64,000 nucleotides of DNA from an uncultured Saprospiraceae bacterium (GTDB lineage Bacteria > Bacteroidota > Bacteroidia > Chitinophagales > Saprospiraceae), in the NCBI GenBank assembly GCA_937959275.1, contig CALGLU010000025.1, forward strand, positions 62,001 to 126,000, given 5' to 3'. This document shows positions 45,408 to 55,039 of this stretch, one piece after another; the first letter of the stretch is position 1; every line of letters starts with the position of its first letter. The notes under the pieces were generated by a model. That model worked only from the letters and a program-made list of their open reading frames with translations, searched no databases and had not been told where the DNA came from. Both the position numbers and the translations under genes were made by a program.

Positions 45408-48400
45408 ATGGTTTTGGCAAGGAAACATCTTTTCCTCGTATTGAATATATGTCTAGCTGTTTGTCTAACAGCTTATCAGGCTATTGGCCAAAATGAAGAA
45501 CCAACAATAACAATTAGTGTAAAAGAGTTTCTCGATATTTTAGATCAACAATTTGACATCTATTTTATTGGTGAGACGAGTGTATTGGAATCAAGTACGA
45601 TTCGTTACAATCAATCACTATTGGAAGAACCTATCGCTGAGGTAATCGAATATTTTAAGGAAAATACACCATTTAAGGCCATAAGAATGTTTTCAGAGGG
45701 TGATTCTACACTCGTTTATTCGATCAAACGAGAAAAAAACAAGGCCAAGCTATCTGGTAAAATTGTTGATGAAAACAATGCTGGACTATGGGGTGCCACA
45801 ATCCGTATACCCGCATTAAATGTAGGAACCATATCTGATAAAAATGGCTATTATAATCTTGAATTGGATGCCGGTAATCATACCATTGAAGCAAGTTATG
45901 TTGGCAAAAAGCAAACAGAACTCATTGTAAATATTGGCCCAGGAGAACAAGAGTCATTAAATCCAATTCTAGAAGATGTAGATTATGTCGATGAGATACT
46001 TATTACAGGTTCGCGGAATGCTACAACAGGCTCGTTAGGAGCTGGCTCGACGATCATTGACCATGGTATTATTGCTAGTCTTATTAATTTAAAGGGTAGA
46101 GAAATTGAATCCTATGTAGAAACCAGTGAACTTCTTCAAGCCCAACAACCTTCATTTTATTCAGTACATCAACACGTATCAGATGGTACAGATCATATCG
46201 ATGCAGCGACATTAAGAGGGATGAGTCCAGATCAAACACTGATTCTCATCAATGGTAAAAGAAGGCATCAAAGTGCACTGTTAAATATTAGTAATACTGT
46301 TGGTAAAGGTTCTGTTTTGACCGATTTGAACACAATACCTATCAGTATAATTGACCGCATAGAAATATTACAAGATGGAGCGGCATCTCACTATGGGTCA
46401 GATGCAATTGCAGGGGTCATTAATATTATTCTTAAAGAAAGCACCTATTCTGAGATTAATGTTAAGTCGGGTATCAGTAAACATGGCGATGGGCTGATTT
46501 ATGATATCGGCAGCAATTTTGGTCTTAAACTTAATGAAGATGGTGCCCTATTAAATGTTTCTGTGAATCATTTAGAGAGACATGCGACGAATAGAACTGA
46601 CTATTATACTGGGCCAGTTTTTCAGGATATGAGAGACCAAAACCCGCAAGCGACAGGTGATGTTTTTGAAAGTACTGTATTTGATAGTACTAAAGTGACG
46701 CGATTTGGACAATCTGAAATCACGGCAAGCAATGTATTTTATAATCTAAAAATTCCGATTAATAAAAGTATTGAACTGTATTCATTTGGAGGCTATTCGT
46801 ATAAGCGAGGTGAGTCTATTGGGGTCTATCGATTTCCTTATCAATTAAGAGATGATGAGATACCTAATGCTAATGGATTTTCTCCATTATTGGTCACCAA
46901 TATTACTGATCAGGCCTTTACATTTGGTTTGAAAAAGGTCTACAACAATGCAGTTTTAGATATCAGTAATACGACTGGTGGCAATGCAATTACCTTTTAC
47001 ATTCTTGATCCATCTAACGCTGGCCCCCAAAGTCCCGCAGATGTTATTGCAGGGAAATCACAGTATGGACAAAACATTACAAATGTCGATTATTCACATC
47101 TCATCAATAATGGAATCCCTATTTCATTAAATGCAGGTGCAGAAATTCGTATTGAAAATTATAAGCAAGTAGCAGGAGATGCACAATCATCAATAGCCCT
47201 TGATGCGGTTATTGGAGATGTTGGCAATGAAAACCTACAATTGTTTCCTAGATTTGACGAAAGTCATGAATTAAGCGAATACAGAAGAAATATTGGAATT
47301 TATCTTGATTCTGAAATCGATCCTTCAAAGCAATTGAAGATTGGTTTGTCTGGTAGATTTGAGCGCTATGATGATTTCGGATCTAATTTTACCTGGAAGT
47401 TGTTTAGTCGATATAATCCATCCAAATTCTTTTCTTTTAAAGTCTCAGCGAATACAGGATTTAGAGCACCTTCTTTGCATCAATATTATTATACGAGCAC
47501 ACTAAACCAATTTGTGCCTTCAGAAGATGGTGGTCTTAAAGCGGCTAAAGTTGATCATTATAATCATGCTCCAGCTAATTCAAATACTGGTTTAAGTGCA
47601 TTGAATATTGATCCATTAAAACCTGAACGGTCATTCAATATGAATGTTGGCTTTATCACAAGACCAATTGAGCATTTGAGTATTGCACTGAATGCCTATC
47701 AAATTAATGTTGATGATCGAATCATTCTTTCAGGTCGACTTTCAGCTGACCTTAACCCTGAGATTGGTGCTGTTCTATCAACGACTAATTCAGCAGATGT
47801 ACAGTTTTTCACCAATGCCATTGGTACAAAAACGACGGGTTTGGAATTCATCACTAAGTATAGGATTCCTTTTGCACAAACCAATTCGAGCCTAGACTTA
47901 TCTGTATCTGGACATCTCAATTCTAATGTGGTTCAAGAATCTGATCAAGGTGCCAGGCTTCAAAATTTAAATTCATTATTGCAGCCTTACGAACAACAAA
48001 TATTCAATAGGTCTGAGGTAGCTCTCTATGAATCTGCACAGCCTGCTTCTAAATTCATATTTGCAACGAGCTATCAAAAAGGAAAATTAGGGGTTCATGC
48101 GAGGATGACACGTTTTGGTAGTGTCACCTATTTACATCCACTTGATGGAGACCGCAGCCAATGGGTTCAAAATGGAACTGGAGAAGTGGAATCCAGAGAT
48201 CAAACGTATAGAGGGAAATGGTTGACAGATTTTAGTATGCAATATGCGTTTACAAATAGCCTTTCTCTTTCTTTAGGTGGAACAAATATTTTTAATATCT
48301 ATCCTGATGAAAACAGTCATTCTGCCAATCGTGGTTTTGGCATGTTTCCTTATAATCGATTTGTTTCTCAGTTTGGAACCAGAGGAGCATTCTATCACGC

Positions 48401-48422
48401 TAACCTAAATATTAAATTCTAA
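45408..48422 (+). CDS. TonB-dependent outer-membrane receptor with STN and carboxypeptidase-like domains
   Basis: The 1004-residue protein has a signal peptide (to about residue 28, AIGQ) and an STN-type signalling domain (about 32-110, ISVKEFLDILDQQFDIYF). A carboxypeptidase-regulatory-like domain follows (KLSGKIVDENNAGLWGATIRI, about 117-200), then a plug (ATLRGMSPDQTLILINGKRR near 268; IDRIEILQDGAASHYGSDAI near 325) and a 22-strand barrel ending in an aromatic Phe (NLNIKF). The STN domain and the sigma/FecR pair just upstream mean it is a signal-transducing receptor. There is no SusD partner, so uptake of a siderophore or other small ligand fits better than polysaccharide. Confidence 0.92.
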   Translation: MVLARKHLFLVLNICLAVCLTAYQAIGQNEEPTITISVKEFLDILDQQFDIYFIGETSVLESSTIRYNQSLLEEPIAEVIEYFKENTPFKAIRMFSEGDSTLVYSIKREKNKAKLSGKIVDENNAGLWGATIRIPALNVGTISDKNGYYNLELDAGNHTIEASYVGKKQTELIVNIGPGEQESLNPILEDVDYVDEILITGSRNATTGSLGAGSTIIDHGIIASLINLKGREIESYVETSELLQAQQPSFYSVHQHVSDGTDHIDAATLRGMSPDQTLILINGKRRHQSALLNISNTVGKGSVLTDLNTIPISIIDRIEILQDGAASHYGSDAIAGVINIILKESTYSEINVKSGISKHGDGLIYDIGSNFGLKLNEDGALLNVSVNHLERHATNRTDYYTGPVFQDMRDQNPQATGDVFESTVFDSTKVTRFGQSEITASNVFYNLKIPINKSIELYSFGGYSYKRGESIGVYRFPYQLRDDEIPNANGFSPLLVTNITDQAFTFGLKKVYNNAVLDISNTTGGNAITFYILDPSNAGPQSPADVIAGKSQYGQNITNVDYSHLINNGIPISLNAGAEIRIENYKQVAGDAQSSIALDAVIGDVGNENLQLFPRFDESHELSEYRRNIGIYLDSEIDPSKQLKIGLSGRFERYDDFGSNFTWKLFSRYNPSKFFSFKVSANTGFRAPSLHQYYYTSTLNQFVPSEDGGLKAAKVDHYNHAPANSNTGLSALNIDPLKPERSFNMNVGFITRPIEHLSIALNAYQINVDDRIILSGRLSADLNPEIGAVLSTTNSADVQFFTNAIGTKTTGLEFITKYRIPFAQTNSSLDLSVSGHLNSNVVQESDQGARLQNLNSLLQPYEQQIFNRSEVALYESAQPASKFIFATSYQKGKLGVHARMTRFGSVTYLHPLDGDRSQWVQNGTGEVESRDQTYRGKWLTDFSMQYAFTNSLSLSLGGTNIFNIYPDENSHSANRGFGMFPYNRFVSQFGTRGAFYHANLNIKF

Positions 48423-48440
48423 TACGACTCTCAAATTTAA

Positions 48441-48470
48441 CTAGTCAGTTATATCTTGACAGAGCACTAG
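48441..48470 (+). repeat. Dispersed ~30-base element, copy 3
   Basis: This copy begins CTAGTCAG, has TATCTTGACA in the middle and ends GCACTAG. It sits 18 bases behind the receptor stop and is the copy most similar to the one at 22194. Confidence 0.6.
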
Positions 48471-48685
48471 TACAAGAGGCACAAGTTGGCAGTATTTAAA
48501 ATCTGCCTTTATTTGCCTGCTCTTCGTTGAAGAACCGTTCCCATTACTACGGCTATGAGAACGAATCTTCGCCTCAATCTTACAAATAAAATTCTAAATT
48601 TTATATACACTTTTAATTTATACCTCTTGCACTAGTCTTTACTATCTACACTTTTTGGTAATTTGAAGCTCATAAGATTTTTGAT

Positions 48686-50704
48686 ATGAGATATTCTTTG
48701 GCATTATTATTCTGTATCTGCTTTGGCATTCAAGTCAGTGTAGCTCAGACAAAAACTAACTTTAGTTCCATGGATGTCTTTGCTATGGAATGGGTGGATG
48801 ATCCCCAAATTTCACCCGATGGTTCCCAAGTCGTTTATGTAAGACGAGGAATGGATATCATGACGGATAAGCGCCAGTCCCGCTTATGGCTTGTGAATGC
48901 AGACGGAACAGAGCATTCAAAATTAACCAATCATGATGGACAAGAGTCAAGTCCGCGATGGTCACCTGATGGATCCAAGATTTTATTCTCAGCTGCAACA
49001 GATGAAGGGTCAGAAATTTTTGTGTATTGGGTAAAGACAGCTAAAGTTGCTAAGCTCACTTCTTTAGATAATTCACCAAAAGGTATGACTTGGTCTCCTG
49101 ATGGACAACAAATTGCTTTTTCAAAGTTTGTTGATGGGACTGAACTGTCGCTGGTACAACCACATCAACGGCCTAAAGGAGCTAAGTGGGCTGCAAGTCC
49201 AAGAGTGACTAGCCGACTCAAACATGAAGCTGATGGGTCTGGCTATATGAAACCAGGTTATTCCCATATTTTTACCATACCAGCAGATGGCGGTGTCGTG
49301 AAGCAATTGACAAATGGATCGTTTCATCATAAAGGCGCACCAGTTTGGGAATCAAATTCATCTCTCATCATTTCTGCAAATAGATCTAAAGACTGGGAAT
49401 ACGAATTTCGAAATTCATATCTGTATCGACTAGATGTGAAGACAGGCAAGATAAATCAAATTACTGATCGAAGCGGTCCAGACAAAAGCCCCGCCGTCGC
49501 TAAAAATGGCAACATAATTTACTTAGGTTATGAAGATAAAAGGCAAACATATCAACTGACTAAACTATCATTACTTAAAAATAATCAAATCAGTTCAGTA
49601 CCATTAGAGCTTGATCGATCAGTGTCTAGTCCAACATGGGATAGTAGTGGAAAGGGCGTCTACTTTATGTTTGATGATCATGGAAACACTAAAATTGGCT
49701 ATAGCTCTTTAAATGGTAAGGTAGATATCAAAGCAAAGAATCTAGGAGGCACAGGAATGGGACGGCCTTATGGAGGCGGTTCATATTCTGTTTCAGATGA
49801 AGGCATTGTTGCCTACACGCACACGACACCTGCTCATCCATCTGCCTTGGCAATTGTTGATCGGTCTGGCCAAACCAAGATTGTGTTATCATTAAATGAA
49901 GATATTTTACCTAATCGAAATCTGGCGACTGTAGAGGAGATATGGTATACGTCTTCAGTTGATGGTCGCCAGGTGCAAGGTTGGATAGCCAAGCCACCTC
50001 AGTTCATGGCTGGAAAACAGTATCCATTAATTGTAGAGAATCATGGTGGACCGATCTCTAATTATGGTGATCGATTTTCTCCTGAAATTCAATTGCTCGC
50101 CTGCGCAGGTTACGTTGTCTTTTATCCAAACCCAAGGGGCAGTACAAGTTATGGCGAAGAGTTTGCTAATCTGCTGTATCATGATTATCCCGGAGACGAC
50201 TACCATGATGTGATGGATGGAGTTGAGGCTGTTGTTGGAAAAGGCTATATCGATGAGAATAAATTGTATGTGACTGGCGGAAGTGCAGGTGGCATTATGA
50301 CAGCATGGATGATTGGGAAGTCTCAAAAATTTAAAGCTGCAGCTGTTATCAAACCTGTCATGAATTGGATTAGTAAGACCTTGGTAGCTGATAATTATTA
50401 TGCCTACGCTGATTATAGATATCCAGGACAACCATGGGAAAACCCAGAAATTTATTGGCATTTTTCTCCCTTGTCCTTAGTGGGTCATATTGAGACTCCT
50501 ACCTTAGTCATGGTTGGGACGAGTGACATGAGAACTCCTTTATCTGAGGCTAAGCAACTCTACCATGCTTTGAAGCTTAGAAAAGTCGATACGGCCTTAG
50601 TCGAGATACCTGGTGCCTATCACTTAATTGCCAATCGGCCGAGTCAGTTGATTACGAAAATCGAGCATATTTTGGCTTGGTTTGCATTGTATACTGGCGA
50701 GTGA
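48686..50704 (+). CDS. S9-family prolyl oligopeptidase-like exported peptidase
   Basis: The 672-residue protein has a signal peptide (MRYSLALLFCICFGIQVSVAQ) and a beta-propeller of WD40-like/TolB repeats (ISPDGSQVVYVRRG, WSPDGSKILFSAA, WSPDGQQIAFSK). A C-terminal alpha/beta-hydrolase domain from about residue 430 holds the catalytic Ser in TGGSAGGIMTAW (near 534), the Asp in GTSDMRTP and the His in GAYHLI near 646. Such enzymes degrade peptides in the periplasm or outside the cell. It is a single gene with a 260-base upstream region. The catalytic triad looks intact. Confidence 0.92.
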   Translation: MRYSLALLFCICFGIQVSVAQTKTNFSSMDVFAMEWVDDPQISPDGSQVVYVRRGMDIMTDKRQSRLWLVNADGTEHSKLTNHDGQESSPRWSPDGSKILFSAATDEGSEIFVYWVKTAKVAKLTSLDNSPKGMTWSPDGQQIAFSKFVDGTELSLVQPHQRPKGAKWAASPRVTSRLKHEADGSGYMKPGYSHIFTIPADGGVVKQLTNGSFHHKGAPVWESNSSLIISANRSKDWEYEFRNSYLYRLDVKTGKINQITDRSGPDKSPAVAKNGNIIYLGYEDKRQTYQLTKLSLLKNNQISSVPLELDRSVSSPTWDSSGKGVYFMFDDHGNTKIGYSSLNGKVDIKAKNLGGTGMGRPYGGGSYSVSDEGIVAYTHTTPAHPSALAIVDRSGQTKIVLSLNEDILPNRNLATVEEIWYTSSVDGRQVQGWIAKPPQFMAGKQYPLIVENHGGPISNYGDRFSPEIQLLACAGYVVFYPNPRGSTSYGEEFANLLYHDYPGDDYHDVMDGVEAVVGKGYIDENKLYVTGGSAGGIMTAWMIGKSQKFKAAAVIKPVMNWISKTLVADNYYAYADYRYPGQPWENPEIYWHFSPLSLVGHIETPTLVMVGTSDMRTPLSEAKQLYHALKLRKVDTALVEIPGAYHLIANRPSQLITKIEHILAWFALYTGE

Positions 50705-50808
50705 TTTTGTCTAATAAATCAAGCTGGACGGAGACCTTCGATTCAGTCATCAATATGCCATCTTGAATCTATCTGAGACAAAGGACTCCGTTCCTCTTGC
50801 CGTATTGC

Positions 50809-53800
50809 TTAACTCTCCTCTGCCTTAAGATTACTTAAAAAGGCAACTAGATCTCTGATCTGCATCTTATCTAAAATGGTCTTTACGCCTGGCATGCTTG
50901 ATGGTAAATCTTCTCTGACTCCAATGGTCGATTTAGCGATAGATTTAACATCATCCTTGCCGATTCTGATCTGGATAGCATCATCAGTTTCATTGATGAC
51001 TGCACCAACCTCTGAAGTGCCATCTTTAAGGTCTAATGATACGACACCAAAACCAGTCGCAATCTTGGCACTTGGCTCAATCAAAGATTCTAAAATATCT
51101 TCTTTGGACATTCTTGACGCTAAGCCATGCAAGCCAGGACCGGCATCTCCACCCCATTCAAAAATGGCATGGCATCTGACACACTGCGCGGCTTCATTGC
51201 GATAAAAAATTTGCTGCCCTCGATCTGCATCGCCGCCATACATCGTTTCTCTATATTGTGCGATTGGGTTATTGGCATCTTTACTAGCTTCATACCCATC
51301 CAGACTCGCAAGCAATCCTTCATTTCCTTGTTCTTTAATCGCTTCAAGTACATCTAAATGAGTCTCTTGCTCCAAGCTTTTATTTTTTACAGCCTCGAAT
51401 AAGCTGGTTAACATCTCGACAGATTGTGAGCCGGTGTATTTTGCAAGCGAGGCAATCACTGCTTGCTTCTCAACGATAGATCCTTTTTTTAATATGGCCT
51501 TAAATAACTCTATGGCGTTTTCCTCAGCAAGCTTAGATTCTGGTATGAGTGATAAAGCTGTTGACCTTACTTTTTTTGACTTGTCAGCAAGGCCGGTCTG
51601 CAGAGCGTTCTTTAAGTCACTAATATTTAGGTTATTTAATGCATGAAGAGCTTCTGAGCGGACATCAGATTTTTTGTGATTTGATAATAGATCAAGGATT
51701 ACTGGAGCTTGATCTACCAAACCCATATTGCCTGCGATTTGCAGTGCTGTTATGACAACATCGGATTTTCCATCTGTCAAAAAATCATTAATTGATTCTG
51801 CAATCGCTTGTTTGACAGGCGCTTCATCCCTCTTAATAACACCTCTGTAACGACCGTCTACGCGATCATGTAAAGAAGGTTCTGCCCAAGTCTTAATTGT
51901 TTCGAGAGCTTCGGCGCGCATCGCAGCGGGAGCAGAAGGTTTATTCGCATAAGCGACTAATCGATCTAAGTTAGCTGTCTTTCCAACCCTTAAATTGGCA
52001 TTGATAGCTCTTCGGATGATGACTTCATTTGTGAATCGGTCTTCATCTAAGAGTTTGGCAAGATCATCTAATGAGGCTTCAATCGACCAGTCATCATTGA
52101 TGGCTCTTGCTGCCTCTGCGACGATGTAGTCATCAGTATCTGCTAAAAATGTAGATACAGCAGGAGACTGCATCCGGCGCAATGCCACCACCGCGGCTAT
52201 TCTTAAAGCCCGCGAAGGGTGAGAAGCTAAGGCTTGAATAGGTGCTTCTTCTCCTATGCGTGATAGGGCCAATGTTCCACCATGTCGCAGATAAACATCT
52301 TTGTCATCGTTATCACTTAACATCTTTATGATCGCTTCAATACCAGATTTATCAGCTGTTCGACCCAAGGCTTCTGTAGCAAAGAATTGTATTCTTGGAT
52401 TTGCATTTGAGACAAGTGCTATAAGTTCAGTTGAAGCGCCTGCATATCTAAAATCTCCAATTTGTTTGGCTGCTTGCGCTATGATTTCTGGGTCTGAGTC
52501 AGCTAAAAATTTTACAAAATCTGCGCCCTTGCTATTGTCTTTTCTAGCAAATTGTCCCATGCCCCAGAGGCCATGAATTCTTGCTAATTGAATAGACGAG
52601 CTTGTCGCTGTGGAGAGTAGATGCTGATAGCCTTCATCTCCCATTTTGGCTAATTGAAACTGAGCTTTCTGTCGGACACGCATATCGACGTGGCCGAGAT
52701 GGCTTGCTAATGCCGAAGCACCTAAGGTTCTAAAATCAGATTGTATTAAGGCTTTTGTTTCTAGGCGGATAGGAGATTGACTTTCGCTTTCTTCATCGAT
52801 TTTCCACAGACGACCAAGATGCTTTGTGCCCCAGCCATCAATCCAATCTCCAAAATATAATGCACCATCAGGACCAAAATCAAGTCCAGTTGGTAACAAG
52901 CCTTTGGCGACCTCCACTGTTTGTTCGAGTGCAAAGCCAGCGCCATCTGGCTTGAGTGTAAAGGCGTGGATAGGGGAGTTAGCTGGTGTGCCTCTAAATT
53001 CCGCAATAAAGAAATGATCCTTCCATTTCTCACTGAGCGCAGTGCCAGGGTTGTACACCATGCCAGTTGGTCCATTGACATAATTGACGATTGGTGGTAC
53101 GATATAAGCAGCCTGCCCATCCCATCTTGGTACATTCATCTTTTCGTCCATCCACACTTTATAGCTATTGTTCTTTGGGTCTGTATATTTTCCAAACTGC
53201 CAGTTGATACGCCAGCCACTATCGTTACCATTGACGATATAAACTAATCGTTCACGTTCACCTTGATGATCTCCGTCATTATCTTCTGAAATAAGATTGC
53301 CATATTTGTCAAACACAAATTCATGCGTGTTTCGATGACCTGCAGAAAAGACTTCAAAGTTTGATCCATCTGTTTCGCATCTGACGATAACACCTTGGTT
53401 TGGGTATTTCCATCGCTTTCCAGTTTTATCTACGACATTCATACCTATATCACCAATGCCCCACCAAATCCGTCCATCAGGCCCGACAGTCACACCAGAC
53501 ATCCCATGAGCGCCAAATCCAATATGAACTGCAAAGCCGTGTGCCAAGCTTTCCACATCATCTGCCACACCATCTCCGTCGACGTCGCGCGTCTTCCACA
53601 AGTCTGGTCCTACAGCGACATACACATCCTCATCATAAAACTCAACACCATTGGCTAGGTCAGAAATCTCCTCATGAAAATCCTGAATATATAATTGTGC
53701 AGCATCCGCATAGCCATCGTCATTAGAGTCAGTCACGCGCCAAACCTCTTCTTTCTCAACAGTCAAATCTTTCCAATTCAAGACACCATCTTTATTAAGA

Positions 53801-54231
53801 TCTTCTAAGAATTTTTTAGACTGCTCACTATCATCTGTAAATGTCTTTCTTAAGAACGCTCGTCGTTCTTCAACAGTCTGCCACGAAATGGATTCTGTCA
53901 TCCAATCGCGATGACCCCTGATGTCGAATTCAGAGTGTTCAAGTCGATTACCTTGTGTATAATAAATATCTCCTGAAGGGCTCATGCTGATGGCAATGGG
54001 ATCCGAAACGAGTGAATCAGATGCCCACAGTGTTAATTGTAGCCCATCTGCTAGCTCTACATTGACTTCATCTCGAATTTCCTCAGCTAGAGACTGCGCT
54101 TTTTCAGGCACTAAAGCCAATATTTTATTCGGATATTCTTTGCTTAATGGCTTATCTGTCTGACAAGACTGGAGCAGGATAAACGAGTAGAATAGTATGG
54201 CAATCAGGCCTAAGATCGATAGCTTTTTCAT
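50809..54231 (-). CDS. PVC-type heme-binding lipoprotein dehydrogenase (propeller, HEAT, cytochrome c)
   Basis: I chose the ATG at 54231 because it begins a lipoprotein signal peptide (MKKLSILGLIAILF, lipobox LLQSC); an upstream ATG at 54318 would precede it by 29 residues. The 1140-residue protein has a PQQ/sorbosone-type dehydrogenase propeller (about 60-480; FGAHGMSGVTVGPDGRIWWG, GLDFGPDGALYFGDWIDG). HEAT-like repeats follow (about 490-970), then a class I cytochrome c domain with heme site CVRCH near 1030. This is the membrane-bound dehydrogenase fusion abundant in Planctomycetes and Bacteroidota. It probably oxidises a sugar or alcohol at the cell surface and passes electrons to heme. 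The substrate is unknown. Confidence 0.9.
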   Translation of the reverse strand: MKKLSILGLIAILFYSFILLQSCQTDKPLSKEYPNKILALVPEKAQSLAEEIRDEVNVELADGLQLTLWASDSLVSDPIAISMSPSGDIYYTQGNRLEHSEFDIRGHRDWMTESISWQTVEERRAFLRKTFTDDSEQSKKFLEDLNKDGVLNWKDLTVEKEEVWRVTDSNDDGYADAAQLYIQDFHEEISDLANGVEFYDEDVYVAVGPDLWKTRDVDGDGVADDVESLAHGFAVHIGFGAHGMSGVTVGPDGRIWWGIGDIGMNVVDKTGKRWKYPNQGVIVRCETDGSNFEVFSAGHRNTHEFVFDKYGNLISEDNDGDHQGERERLVYIVNGNDSGWRINWQFGKYTDPKNNSYKVWMDEKMNVPRWDGQAAYIVPPIVNYVNGPTGMVYNPGTALSEKWKDHFFIAEFRGTPANSPIHAFTLKPDGAGFALEQTVEVAKGLLPTGLDFGPDGALYFGDWIDGWGTKHLGRLWKIDEESESQSPIRLETKALIQSDFRTLGASALASHLGHVDMRVRQKAQFQLAKMGDEGYQHLLSTATSSSIQLARIHGLWGMGQFARKDNSKGADFVKFLADSDPEIIAQAAKQIGDFRYAGASTELIALVSNANPRIQFFATEALGRTADKSGIEAIIKMLSDNDDKDVYLRHGGTLALSRIGEEAPIQALASHPSRALRIAAVVALRRMQSPAVSTFLADTDDYIVAEAARAINDDWSIEASLDDLAKLLDEDRFTNEVIIRRAINANLRVGKTANLDRLVAYANKPSAPAAMRAEALETIKTWAEPSLHDRVDGRYRGVIKRDEAPVKQAIAESINDFLTDGKSDVVITALQIAGNMGLVDQAPVILDLLSNHKKSDVRSEALHALNNLNISDLKNALQTGLADKSKKVRSTALSLIPESKLAEENAIELFKAILKKGSIVEKQAVIASLAKYTGSQSVEMLTSLFEAVKNKSLEQETHLDVLEAIKEQGNEGLLASLDGYEASKDANNPIAQYRETMYGGDADRGQQIFYRNEAAQCVRCHAIFEWGGDAGPGLHGLASRMSKEDILESLIEPSAKIATGFGVVSLDLKDGTSEVGAVINETDDAIQIRIGKDDVKSIAKSTIGVREDLPSSMPGVKTILDKMQIRDLVAFLSNLKAEES

Positions 54232-54345
54232 ATGTGGTAGAATTGATCTTACTAATTTATACTTTAGCTTTGACAGTCTGAATAGTTTATTGATATTGTT
54301 TTGAATATTGGTGAACACATTCAGCTGATTCTACATTATATATCT

Positions 54346-54660
54346 ATGAGTTCTGCCCAAGTACAAGTACTTCTAATCTTCTTTTTCCCTCTAATGCTTT
54401 ATGTGTTGATCAAACTAATCCCGATAAAGGAAGGTGATAGAAAGAAGAAATTAAATGCCTTTATGAGATTTGGTATCCTGTTTACCTATATGCCCGTTCT
54501 CTATATACTTTACGGGTTGATTTCTACAGGCTTTGACACGATGGCCGTACTCAATGGTGAGACTGTTTATACTATTATGATGAGTATCACATTGATGTTT
54601 GGGATTATTATGATGATTGGAGCTGCGATTGCGAAGGCTGTTTTTCTTTTGGTAAAGTAG
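54346..54660 (+). CDS. Small three-helix membrane protein, unknown
   Basis: The ATG at 54346 gives 104 residues (MSSAQVQVLLIFFFPLMLYV), whereas a TTG at 54301 would give 119 with an extra polar leader. There are three hydrophobic helices (about 6-25, 42-62 and 76-100) separated by a basic loop (KEGDRKKK). I recognise no family. It is divergent from the large dehydrogenase lipoprotein with a 114-base gap, which should hold both promoters. Coding is supported by the strong and regular membrane pattern. Confidence 0.6.
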   Translation: MSSAQVQVLLIFFFPLMLYVLIKLIPIKEGDRKKKLNAFMRFGILFTYMPVLYILYGLISTGFDTMAVLNGETVYTIMMSITLMFGIIMMIGAAIAKAVFLLVK

Positions 54661-54737
54661 TTTCTAATTCCTGATTTTGAAAGTTATTTCGACTACATTA
54701 AGTGTGACTTAATTGCGTCACGTATGTTTTATTTGCT

Positions 54738-54756
54738 TGTATGTTCGGAACATACA
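54738..54756. repeat. 19-base perfect palindrome
   Basis: TGTATGTTC at 54738-54746 and GAACATACA at 54748-54756 are exact complements around one G. The loop would be too small for a normal terminator hairpin, and no T tract follows. Confidence 0.6.
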
Positions 54757-54779
54757 TCCTATAGTCTCGGATATTCGGA

Positions 54780-54833
54780 GTTTTCAACCTCGAATCAATT
54801 GCATTTCAATCGTATACTTCTGACGTTGAAAAC
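54780..54833. repeat. Inverted repeat with 9-base arms
   Basis: GTTTTCAAC at 54780-54788 and GTTGAAAAC at 54825-54833 are exact complements with a 36-base spacer. Beyond the arms, GGA at about 54768 and TCC at about 54842 continue the symmetry imperfectly. A structured RNA or decayed insertion end could produce this. Confidence 0.5.
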
Positions 54834-55039
54834 ATCAGAGATCCGCCATAGGTGCTTACAAATATGAGAGATTAGAGCCCTTCATCTCAACAAACGTCCT
54901 GAACTAGTTTTGAAATCCAATTGAGCAAAAGGGCTTTGACCTCTTTGCTTTGCGACGATATCAAATTGGACAAGCATGGATATTTGAGGTTTTCGATACT
55001 ATCTACGCGCCAATTTTCCACTAGCCAACTATCTACTGA

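Larger units (their letters stand above)
54661..55039. other. Intergenic region with two inverted repeats
   Basis: There is no gene in these 379 bases. It holds a perfect palindrome at 54738-54756 and a second inverted repeat with arms at 54780-54788 and 54825-54833. Together they could fold into neighbouring hairpins. It lies between the end of the small membrane protein gene and the end of lipA, which converge here. Confidence 0.5.

Noticed and set aside
50725-50795. ACGGAG and CTCCGT as a possible terminator between the S9 peptidase and the dehydrogenase genes.
   Set aside because: The arms are only six bases and more than 50 bases apart, with no T tract.
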